From Larus michahellis (taxonomy: Eukaryota; Chordata; Aves; Charadriiformes; Laridae), in NCBI RefSeq assembly GCF_964199755.1, contig NC_133897.1:125504125-125568124 (forward strand): 64,000 nt of DNA. Direction: 5' to 3'. Made by a program: the position numbers and the translations under genes. The number at the start of each line of letters is the position of its first letter. The first letter of the stretch is position 1. Under the pieces are notes generated by a model. It worked only from the letters and a program-made list of their open reading frames with translations. It ran no database searches and had not been told where the DNA came from. Positions 21,506-32,300 of the stretch are shown here, one piece after another.

Positions 21506-22491
21506 TTAGGATATGAAGAATCCATTGTTTTCTGAACTTACTCTTAGTCCAATGTTTAGACTGATACGGCGATCAAAAGCTGCTGCTGCTTTCCTTCTGT
21601 TCCGCAAAATATGTGCTATGTAAGTATCAGTTACAGTTTTCAGATGTCCTCTGCTCCCTACAGTAGATACCACTTCTGGCCATTGGATACAGTGAGCATG
21701 TACTTCACACTGTATCATATGTTGTCATTGGCATAGCCTGTTTCAGGAAGAGGGCTCTGAAATGGAGAAGTGCTGCAGTGGCATTCTCCTCTCTTACAGG
21801 CTGGTCTTCCCACATTAACGTCTTGTCGCAGAGTAAAAAAATACTGTACTATTGAGAAAATTATAAGTCACACAAATGGAAGAGTAATGAAATAACTGCT
21901 GGAAAGCAGGTTCTCTTACCCTTAATGTTTGGCCTGCCTATCATACTTTTTAAATTTTTGCATTCTTTGCTCCCGGGTATAGAGCGTACCTTCTGTGTCT
22001 CTCATCCGTACCCCAGCAGCCATCATGCCATTTGCAAAGATTTATAGTAAGTAGTGTTCAAGTTCCCAGGAGGGGAACTGAATCAGCCCCCACAGAGTCC
22101 CAATGCCTAGCTGAGTCTGTTGAGTTTTATGTACAGCACCGACCCGTTTGTAGTTAAGCTGTAACGGACTAGTCACACTGCACATGCCACATTGTGACCC
22201 CCTGTTCTGATGAGTAGCAATACATCAAGCTGGCTCTATAAGTTGTTGATGTGGACCTCTGAAACTGGAATGCAACTGCGCTGCTTTTAGGTGTGTCTGG
22301 GCTCTGGAAGTAGTTCAGTCACAGTTGTATGGTGTGGCTTTGACACATGAGACTCGAAAGATTTCACCTGTAAGACTGGTGAGATCTACATGTGGAAGCT
22401 CTAGTGCCTCTGTATCTTTGGCCTTGTTAATCTGCAATTTGGGTAAACAAACCCAGCATAACTGTTTTAGATAAAAGTGATTGTACGCTGA
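21506..22491 (-). pseudogene. Decayed protein-coding-like block, unidentified
   Basis: Three consecutive minus-strand frames read like protein. Frame 1 (22491-22315) contains KDTEALELPHVDLTSLTGE and ends ATPYNCD-stop. Frame 2 (22224-21922, about 100 codons with one internal TAA at 22042-22044) contains QLGIGTLWGLIQFPSWELEH and later GVRMRDTEGTLYTREQRMQK. Frame 3 (21718-21506) contains GHLKTVTDTYIAHILRNRRK followed by FDRRISLNIGLR and a donor-like AGA|GTAAGT. CpG density is also higher than in the flanks. The pattern fits a retrocopy or dead gene broken by frameshifts; exonic sequence of an unannotated minus-strand gene is the alternative. I cannot name the source. Plus-strand frames in the same interval are also partly open, so direction is not certain. 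Confidence 0.4.
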
Positions 22492-23085
22492 TCAAGCTTT
22501 AGCTCAGAATAACGTCTCCCAAAAGCTCCAGAGCTAGTTGATTGAAAAAGGCATCTTTAAAAGGAGTAAATCATAGTTTATTCCAGGCCATGTCTGTGTG
22601 CCAGGTTACTTCATACAGTATTCCTTCTGGTCTTTAAGACTTACTTAACATTTTAATTTTCTTTTAGAACTGCACACTCTGTCCCTCTCCCACCCCCTTC
22701 AGAGATGCCCTTGGTACTGTAACCTCGCTAAGGCCTTGTAATTTTTGGAATAGAAGTTTTCATTGCTGTAGATTTTGAAATACACTCTTCTCAAAGATGA
22801 ATTGCATTATGCAATTGAACCGTGTTACACATGCTGTGGATCACTATTGTGCTTCTCTGAAGTACACAGAATCAGTTCTGAATAAAATGTTCTGGGGTTT
22901 GTCACGTACGTTTATTTGGGATGCCTGTAATCTATCCATGCATCCCAGCTCTCATGCCCCATTTAAGTGATCACAACTCTTATCTGCATTATCAGAGGAA
23001 ATGTGATACAATAATAGCAGAAACATTGTCTTTTGTTGCCCTGAGTAGCCAGAAATAACAGTGATAATTACCAAAAGAGATATAC
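22492..23085. other. Short gap between exon-like blocks
   Basis: Moderately AT-rich, no exon or repeat recognised. Confidence 0.4.
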
Positions 23086-23143
23086 CTGCATACTACTTGT
23101 AAGGATGGTGCAGGAGGCTTTTTTCCCCTTGCCATGAAATCCT
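23086..23143 (-). other. Candidate 58-base exon, minus strand
   Basis: After a C-rich acceptor (CGCCCTAGCAG) an open frame reads DFMARGKKPPAPSLQVVC up to donor TGCAG|GTATATC. It lies 600 bases 5' of the decayed block on the same strand and could belong with it. A single exon with no confirmed partner is weak evidence. Confidence 0.25.
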
Positions 23144-25782
23144 CTGCTAGGGCGGTGTTAGCATGCTCAGGCCCCCTGGAGCAGTCATGTTGGGAGTGCT
23201 CCTGGCTGTGGGCAAAGGATGGCATACAGCCAGAAGTATTATTTTAGCTGTTCTAGTGTCAGAACATAAGTTATGCTTAGTTCATATTTTAAAACATTGA
23301 AAGCATATGCTAGAAAAAAAATATTTTAACTTAAAGATGAAAATAACTGAAATGAAATGAAAAATGAAATTAAATGGGATCTGTGGCATTGGTCCTAAGG
23401 ATGTGTCTCACGATCAGCTGTCTGGCCTTCAGATTACTTTTCCAATTTACTCGTGCCTTCATGGTTTTTTTCTTCTGTTAAGAACAAGCCTGAGTTCGCA
23501 GCAATGCACGTTTTCCAGTGACCTGCAGTCTCTGATGAGTATATAACCAAATGCTGTTCATAAACGTAACAAACTGATCAAATCTAGGTAATGGTTGACA
23601 TACTATAAAATCTAGTCACGCAATCAAATGTTTAAAAATTTTTTTCGAATTTGGTACCAAGACAAGTGTTTATCTTTTAGATTTCATGTATAGGAGTAAC
23701 CTATTCATCTGTAATGGTATTTTACAAATAATAGGGTATATTAAGACATTCTTCTCTTTCAAAAGATTATGGATACCTACTTTCATTACTCTTTTTTTCC
23801 ACGACCCATGATGGGAAAAGAAACGTCTTCCTCAGTGTTTGTGCTTTCAACCATTTGTAACTTGTCTCAGAGGTATATTAGGATACAAAGTGAATGTGTC
23901 AGCAGAAAGTGTCATGTATTATCACCTCTGTCCTACTCATTGATTGTAAACTGCAAGCACGAGACATTCTCCATGGAAATATGTTGATTTGTTTCTGGCT
24001 GTAACTGACAGTGAGTCAACAACAGACTCTTTGTGTCATCCTTTGCTTAAATCAATAGGGGGTTTTGCTAAATTTATAATCCTGTTTTTTTTAGAAGCAA
24101 CACAGTCCTTCGAACTGAGAAAAATTATATGCCACCATGATTAATAGTTTGAAGCCAAACAGTCTATGAGTTTCCCTTGAATGAGTCATGTTAAAAGGAA
24201 CTTACTGTATTTTGTATCTTAAATAATAGCAAAAATTTTATTCTGAAATCAATAAATGTTGTGAATTTGTGTGTAACTTTGCCTGACTTTGTTAATCAAA
24301 CATGGAACAAGATGTAATTTAATGTATATGAATTAATATTAATTCTTCTGTGTATGGGCTGATAATAATGCTATCATCAGTCCTCTTACTGATAGTCATA
24401 TGGCCTACGTGCAGTCATTTGAGAGGCTTTTAAGACCAACCATCTACTTAGAGTGACAATCTATTAGGTATCTTTCTTATATGCTGCTTTTATCTTTTAG
24501 TAGGAAAGATGAGGAAAACTATCTGCATGTTGTAAATATGTCAAAAAATCAAAATGTTTCTAGTTTCATTTCTAACACATTTATTATTTTGGCATAGTGA
24601 GAAGGTTAACTTCAGATGATTTTTTTTTTTTTCCCCCCTAAAAGAATTTAAATCTCTGATCAATAGGATTGAGTTGTTGTAGATATTAATTTAGTCATCA
24701 TTTGGACTGTATAAACCCATCCTTTACCAACAGGCTACCAAAAAGACAAGGAAACAATAATTTCTTGTATAGAGATCATCAACATTAAAGTGCTCTCTTT
24801 TTTTTTATGTTCATAGGATATAATATTCTACATTTTAAGTATTTTTTTATGAGAAACGGAGAAAGAATACATTAGATCCAACAGACTTACCAAAAGATTT
24901 GTGCTTAATATTCAGCATGCAGATTGTTTTTTAAAGGTCTTCTAACAGAACATAATCTCTTCTTTTAGCCTCCTCCAAACTCTGATGCTTTCCAAAAAAA
25001 ACAGTTGATGTTTTTCTCCAGATTTGACAGAGGTTTAACACCTATTTTTTTGCTTGTTTTTGCTTTTTGGATGATGCAGTTGACTATTGTTAAGTCGTTG
25101 GAATATGTGCAGATGGCTGGGGCAGTAAAAGTGAAACTTCATAACTGTGTCTGAGGAATACATTATTTAGGAACTTACATGAAACCAGATTGTTAGTAGA
25201 GGTATAAAGGGTCTCTGGAACAGATCTGGTCTCAACCAATTAATTAAAGCGCTTTCTTAGAATCCTTCATCCGTGGTTGTACAGCACATCTAGGTATATA
25301 GTAGAAGAAATTAAATGTCATGAATATTCTCCCCTGTTTTATTCCTCTGGCTTTTGGAGAAATGGTGAGACAGGTAAAAAACATGAGAGGTAAGCTAGGT
25401 ACGCTACTGCCATTGAAATTAATTAATTGAATATGGATATGGGGAACAATATGCATATAAGTGAACTATATGGCAGTAGCAAGCATCGGGTTAGTTTCAC
25501 AACTCTATGGCAGAAGATCAAGTGAAGAGTGAAGGAAAGAAGATGGATAAAAGGACAAGGCAGGAAACAAAGGATGAGAGAGAAGAAAAAGCGTATGACA
25601 TGAAACTAGGATCTGAGATGTTCTAGAAGGTTACAGAAAATAGCTAATGAAAATAGTGCAAAACACAGCTTGGGATTTTAACTTCTTTTTTTTTCCCCCC
25701 TTTTTGACTACACAAATCTCTCTTTGGCTGTTTCTGCAGCTCTTTCTGCTAGCAGTAACTGTAAGATATTTTCTGTCTTCAG
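23144..25782. other. AT-rich intronic or intergenic sequence
   Basis: No gene or repeat recognised. A minus-strand donor GTAAGT near 24890-24895 and another near 25185 have no partner exon. Confidence 0.5.
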
Positions 25783-25936
25783 GTATTCTTGTACAAAGCC
25801 CTGTAGATTGAAGCACAGCTAGACCTTAGTGTCTTCATCATGGAGGAAGCATCATTAGTACAATTTGGAAAGGTTGTGAAAAGCAAGAGCAGCTATAGAA
25901 GGAAAAGAAAGAAAAAAGATACTGAAGGGAAACCTT
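25783..25936 (+). CDS. Candidate initiator exon (MEEASLVQFGK...) of a plus-strand gene
   Basis: A strong acceptor (TATTTTCTGTCTTCAG) is followed by 57 untranslated bases, an ATG at 25840 with A at -3 and G at +4 (optimal context), and 32 codons reading MEEASLVQFGKVVKSKSSY, then RRKRKKKDTEGKP. The exon ends one base into a codon at the good donor CTT|GTAAGTG. An in-frame TAG lies upstream at 25804-25806, so the ATG is the true first start in this exon. The cluster SYRRKRKKK resembles a nuclear localisation signal. With 18861-18960 as an upstream leader exon this makes a plausible gene start. I do not recognise the protein, and the next coding exon was not found with confidence. Confidence 0.42.
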
Positions 25937-28767
25937 GTAAGTGAAGTATGCTGATAGCGAAGGGGGTAGACTTGGGCTCCTCGGAGCATATCTATTTGCA
26001 TGAAATGCTGAGTGCTTTCAGGTGCCTCGCTTCTAAGAGAGATTCACTTTTGATAGTAATGGTACTGAGTACTAGGGAGCAGCAAGAGCAGGACTCTAAG
26101 GTTAAAGGTGAACCAGGAGCTGAGAGCAGCCACAGCACAGGATGTACACCTGAGCTGGATAAGCACAGCAAGGTGGTAACAGCAACAGATCCTACAAACA
26201 GTCCAGGGATCGTAAGGGAAAAGCAAGACAACAAGCCAGATCTAAGGTGACTCCAGGAAACCTGACCAACAATGGTTGAGGATGGTAGGTACACCTACAG
26301 CGTAGAGCAGTCTGAGGCTAAATGGATCTTGTGGGGCAGGTGTTGTGAGTGGAGGTCCCAGGTGGGGCTCATCAGAGCCATTACAGCCTCTTGGGGCACT
26401 CAGCCCTGACATTGAGCTTTTCAACTGATTGAGCCCAAATGGAGCTCTTTCATGACGTGACTTGTCAGACCAAACTACAGTGAATACAAGTGCAGGGTAT
26501 GATAACCAGATTAAGATTGTACTGATTAGTCATGTTTAAGGTATGCCAAGCTAAAAAACTTCTGATTGTTTCAGATGACCTTAGGTAGGCATGATGTCTC
26601 TTGTAGAAATTATGCAGCTAACTGTTGTGATAAGAAATAGGTTTGTGATCTTATTTTATTTGACCTAATGCATATATCTTAATGTGCAAGACAAGGATAA
26701 GTAAGCAGACTAGTGCTTGTGTTAAGCCTTGAGTAAATGCCGAAGGCCAAAGTTTTACCCATACTGCATGTTGGTAATAATGGAAGATCTTGGTAAAGCC
26801 AACTCATTCGTGTGTACTACTACAGGACTGAGCATTTTGTACTTCAGAAGGTCTGAAGTACGCTTTCAGTGTCCACTCTGAAGTGGACTCCACTCTTTAC
26901 ATCATGTGAAAGATTATTTCATCCTGATTCCTGACAGTTCTCAATTTTCTACTAACTCAATGAAATAAAAACCCTAAAGAATCAAATATTTGGCAATAAA
27001 TCAACTATAAATCCTCATAAGGACTGAATGCCTTTAACTGTTTTACTCAATCTCCTAATTTTTCATACAATTACATGAAAAGAAAATCAATTGAAGAAAA
27101 CCCAGGTATGGGAGAGGAAGATTTGATTGGGTTGTTACAGTGTGAAAATTACTCTGCTAAAGTCTGCAAATCCTCAAGTAAGATAACAGCCTGAAATCAA
27201 TGGGACTACATGCAAATGTGCGGGTATATCCACGTGGCATTTCTTCTTGTGTGTGTTGAGCCTTTCAGTGGCAAGAAAGTCTTCATTGACGCTGAGATAG
27301 AAAAGTATAAATGTGTTATGTCACCATTACACTATACGTTATAGTAATGGCAGAATCTGATCCTGGAACAATTAAAATATCTGTATATTAAAGAAAAAGA
27401 ACACAGTTATTTTATATGATAAGCTTGCCTCTGTATGACTTAACCACCCTGCTATTGAAGCAGGCAAAAATGCAAGGATAATACAAACCTCTTTTCCCTC
27501 CCCCAAGGAATGAACTGTATTTAACTGAATTGCTGTGGGGTTTTTTGCATTTTCTGGGATGTAATCAATCAGAATCTGCACTCGTGAAAATATTTTACAG
27601 TGTATAGGCAACAATGTGTTGATATTAGAGAATGCCCACTTCTTATTTCTATTGGCTTTCCTTTTTTAAAAGTCTGTATCTAGCTAATTTTTAGGTGTTT
27701 GAGTGCTTCACATAACCATTTTCTATTGAAAAAATAGAACTCAAAGCATATTCTAGATTACAGGTAAACCTCTCTGTGGCAGGTAAACATGCATATTTAG
27801 ATTGTGCCAGCATCAGCTTAGATCAATGAACAGAGTTTACATTTAAATCTCACTTCTAAGTAATCTTCTTCTAAGCAATCGGTAATTGCAGAGCCCTGCT
27901 GATTTAAGACTCCTGTTCTCTAGAAAGAAGGCTTATGCTGCAGGATGGGAAATGAAGCTAAAGAACTTTCCTTTCTATAAGAAAGTAACGTGCTTTTTCT
28001 CAATGTGTTTTAATTCACCTGAATAAAGCCACTCGTATTTTTGGCATATAACAGCAAACTGAACCCCTAGTGAATACGAAGTTAGTGGTTAAGACCTACG
28101 AATAGAATAGCATCCAAATGATTTCAAGTATCTAGGGCAGTAGAAGCCACTAGAAACTACCCAGCATGTAAATAACATTTAGCTAAAACTTGTATGACAA
28201 GTTAAATCATTTGGTATCCAACGGGGTTCATGAGGTTTCTTCATATATGCCTATATTAAGGTTAAAATTCCACAGATATATTAAAAATAGATATACAAAC
28301 CCAAAAAATCCCACACAATTAAAGCAATTTAATCACACTCCACTTTATTCCTACACATCTTTTAACATAAAAAAAAACTACATGAAGGCTACTGCATAGC
28401 TCTTCATATACTTTGTGATAGTCTTCTACCTTCCAAAAGTTGCCAGAGTCTGTAGAGGAATATTTAGGAATATAAAAGAAGAATTGCAGTAATTTCCTGA
28501 AGCTCAGCTGTGAAGAGGGGAGGGTAGAAGCGTCTTGGTTTCTGGAATAATTCACTAGAAACAGACTGTAGAAAGCCCCAATGAAAGATGCATCATAGAC
28601 ATCTAAGAGCTATTCTGAATAATTTTACAAGTGGCACACTTTCTTGGATTCTAGCTTAGGATTTTTTTTTTCTGTTAGGACACAGAAGCAGCTTTAGCCA
28701 TTGTTCAGTCCAACTTTATCCCAGGTTCTTAAAAATTTCTGTGAAATTTCTTGCTTGGGCCCTTCAG
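25937..28767. other. Intronic sequence, no exon established
   Basis: A plus-strand open frame at 25948-26250 is rich in polar residues but has no acceptor. A 37-base stretch at 27141-27177 has both splice signals (GTTGTTACAG, then TCAA|GTAAGA) and reads CENYSAKVCKSS, but its phase does not fit the exon at 25783-25936. Confidence 0.4.
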
Positions 28768-29355
28768 ACCTTGACTGTCAGGGGAGTTTCAATTCCTTGT
28801 GTAATGTGAGTATGTTGCTGTTGCAATTTCATCTAGCCAAGTGACCCTGAGGCTTTTTTTGTGGCCTTTCATTTGGTACTATATTTACTGTCACTGACAT
28901 TAATAAAGTCAGTGTATTACCTTTCTTTATTCTGACTTTCTACCCTGCAACCAGGAAGAATTGTTTCAGAAGATAACAGTAGCTTTTCTTTATTCTGGTG
29001 ATTAAATGTAAGAGAAGTCTTACAGAACCTTCATTTAATTCATTCACTGACCCCCTTCAAACATTAGAATTAATTTCTTTTATCACAGGCTAATCAGTTT
29101 TCTGCAACAGTAAGTATGTGGTTGTGGGGTTTGTGTGGCTTTTTTAAACTAATTTAGCAGTTGCAGAAGAGAGACACCATTCATCGCAATCAGAACTTGG
29201 GAATCAAAACACAATCAGATGCTGAGAGTCCAGACTGTAATAAGTACTTGATTTGTGACTCAGAGCGGCAGGAGACTATAATGTCTGAAGACATTTATAG
29301 TTACAGGATGATTTATGCTCTTCATTTTACAGGAAAGACATGGAAAAACGGAAAG
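28768..29355 (+). other. Cluster of three splice-bounded microexon candidates
   Basis: Three very short plus-strand segments have near-consensus acceptors and donors: 28768-28805 (38 bases; one frame fits the phase left by 25936), 29089-29109 (21 bases, reading ANQFSAT, after an excellent T-rich acceptor and before GTAAGTATG) and 29333-29355 (23 bases; one frame reads KDMEKRK). They could be small exons or pseudo-exons, which are common in long introns. Confidence 0.2.
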
Positions 29356-32300
29356 GTAAAGACCCAGTGTTTGAATAATACCAATTGCCTTCTTAGTGAG
29401 ACACAATGTAAACCTTCCAGCATGCTGGGATGTAAATCTGACCTGCTATAACCCATTTCCAAAATTTCAAACTGACTTACTCAACGCCTACATTTTATCT
29501 GATGCCATAAAAAATTATAAATTAAAAAACTGAAATTAACTCTGGTAAACTTCTTCCTTGATGGTTATTATTTAAACACCCTCTAAATATTCTTAGGGTT
29601 ATTCTTGCACACTTTTTTTTTTTTTTGCAAGGGTCACAGGGGGTCAGTAACATGCAAACATGGTATTATTGCAAAGGTCAGTAACATCCAAAATCTTGAT
29701 TATTTCTTCTTCCTAATAATAGAGTGTCAATTCTTTGGGAACGGGCAATGTCATGATATGGTTTTATTACTGCATCTCATTTGTGTAGCGCAGCTATCAC
29801 AATGCTCCCCTTTGATAGATCAAATAGCTTCTGACCTTCTGAGATTGATGTAGTAACTTTCTGCTGACAACTCTCCTGGTTTTGCAAGAGTTGCTTTCAG
29901 AAACGTAGTCATTGGTTAGTGCAAAGGAAGGAGGGAGGTATATTGCAGGACTCCTAATTGTTACTAATTTTTAGTGGGGCCTTGGATCTGTCTTAAAATA
30001 AGATTCATACTTAGCAAAATAAATCTCTGAAACCTTATTTATGTCAGCACTGTATTGAGGGAAGTTTATTAAAAAGCTGCAGAGAGATTTGTGTTCAGTC
30101 AGCATCCTACTGTTGTTCTCCTCCCATCTGGGACATTAACACTAGAGAGTTTGAGTTCTTTAGTTTATTGTTATTTTTATTTTTGTTATTTATTGTTATA
30201 TTTATTGTTATTTTTCTTCACAGTGTAATTATTAGAGCAGTATTGTAATGCTAGCAAAACCCAAAAGCTCCCAGATCTGAAACAGTATAAAGTGGCTGCA
30301 AAGAACCTAAACTAAACTGGTGATATGAATTTGATATGGATTCTTCCTCCTTCAAATAAGCTCTGTTTCTCTAAAAGAACTTGGATTTTCCAATCAATTC
30401 ATAAAAGTATACGCCTTTATCCATAGAGAAAATAAAGGATTATGGCATTCATTACTTCTGCCCGCTCTTGTTATATTTAATAGCAAAGACTTTAATGGAA
30501 GTTGAAGGATATTTTTTAATACAATTAAATAACATCGAAGTAATGATACTTTTCATTCCCATAGCTTTTCAATGTAAAGCTAATTATCTTCCCAGTTCTC
30601 TGTAGAATAGGCATGTATCATTATCCTTATTTTCTAGAGAGTACAATGAAGCACAGCAAGGTTAAACGAATTTCTCAGAACTCGAAGAAATTATGGAAAA
30701 CCAAGAATAGTACTCTAATTTCTTGTCATCTTGTTCTGTTCTGTTTTCACAAGATCAGTCTTTATTAAGCTGTCATCTGAAGCACCTCTTAACAGGTTAT
30801 ACCCATGAAGAATTTAAATGAGAGACTTCTAAAGTTCACTTAGGAGATGAACTATCAAGATGGGATATAAAAAGCATTGCACTGCAGATGAGTTTTGTCA
30901 GGTATACACAGTTTAAAGTCCCTGTCATACTGCTTTGTTGGATGCACATTTCTCGTGGACTTTCTTTCCATGACTGGAGCGCTCACCAAAACAAAACCAA
31001 AAATGTCATTATATCGGAGAAATAGGCAGCTTGTGGTACTGCTGGGTTCCTTTAAGCCTAATGAGTTTCCTGCTGCTGTAGGGAACCCAAACTACTGGTG
31101 ATGTCCTCTGGTAGCTTTTGTACTGCAAGCCTTACATTTTTTACAAGGCGAAGGAGAATGATCTGCAGTTCACGTCATGCAGGGGCACAGCTCTTGGCTT
31201 TTCTTTGGACCCTCTTTTACTTGCTTGTGTCTGATTATGGGGAGTTGGGCAAAACAGGGATGCCTGTGGGGTTTTTTTCATTCTTTGTTAGATCTTACCA
31301 GATTTTGGAGACTTCAAGGTGAAATCGCTAGAAGCAAAACATTGTCCTCACAAAATTATATGGTACATACCCAGTTTATGCAGCTTTAAAAGAAAAAACA
31401 GAATCAACACAAAGTCAATGTTTTTTCTGTGCAAAAAAACCCACTTTGATATTAAACTGTATAGGCAGTATACCAAATGAGGTTCCTGAAGTGAGTAAAA
31501 AATTACAATCCTGACATTTCTAGTTAGATTTGTCTTTAGGGGAATGACATTTGGATGAGTTCAAAAGCTGTTTTCATGAGTTTTTGCAAATTTGTTCTAT
31601 AGCAAATTTAGCTACTTTCACCAGGCATCACTGCCAGTTGCCAGGAAAGTGTCAGAATTTTCTCAGTAAATCTGTTTCTACAAATTTTTCCCAGGTAGAA
31701 AAAACATTTTTGCAAAGAAAATGAGTCTTCTGACTAAAGGGAAAAAATATCTAGTGATTTGGAAAGAGAACCCTAAAAAACCTTCTCATTGAAGGCTATT
31801 TAATTTTGTCTTTACAAATTTTTAAGAATATTATTTTTATCCGTGCAGTAAGTTCTACTGTTTAGTGATCTAATCATTAGTAAGAAAAAATGCTTTACAA
31901 CCTCCAAAATATTTCATGATAGGTGAGGATGAAAAGGTTGCTACAGTCTATGAAAGAGCATTTTTTCTGTAATGAAATATTTCACTCTAATATTTTCATT
32001 GTTTATTTTGCATTGTATAGGTTAGCGAGTTCTGCGGTCCATGCTTAAATAAGTCGGTATAGTTGCATCTCACGCCTTGAAAACAATTGTGCAAATTCAG
32101 TTATTCCTTCAAGTCCTGAGTGCCACTAATGAGGCATACGGCTGATGGTTGGACCCCAGCCTGCTGTGGTGTGATAAACCAGGGCTGCCTGCATGCAGAG
32201 CCTCGGACACGGGCTCTCCGAAGTGGCAACACTAAGGAGTACTAAAAAAAAAAAAAAAAAAAAATTAGAGTAATTCTGATAGGACTTGAAAATAAAATCT

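Noticed and set aside
25948..26294. 100-codon frames on both strands
   Set aside because: Overlapping opposite frames in purine-rich intronic sequence, with no acceptor or pyrimidine tract. The plus frame does not join the exon at 25783-25936.
29161..29451. 96-codon plus-strand frame
   Set aside because: It has no acceptor of its own, spans an apparent splice acceptor at 29332, and its composition is unremarkable for chance.
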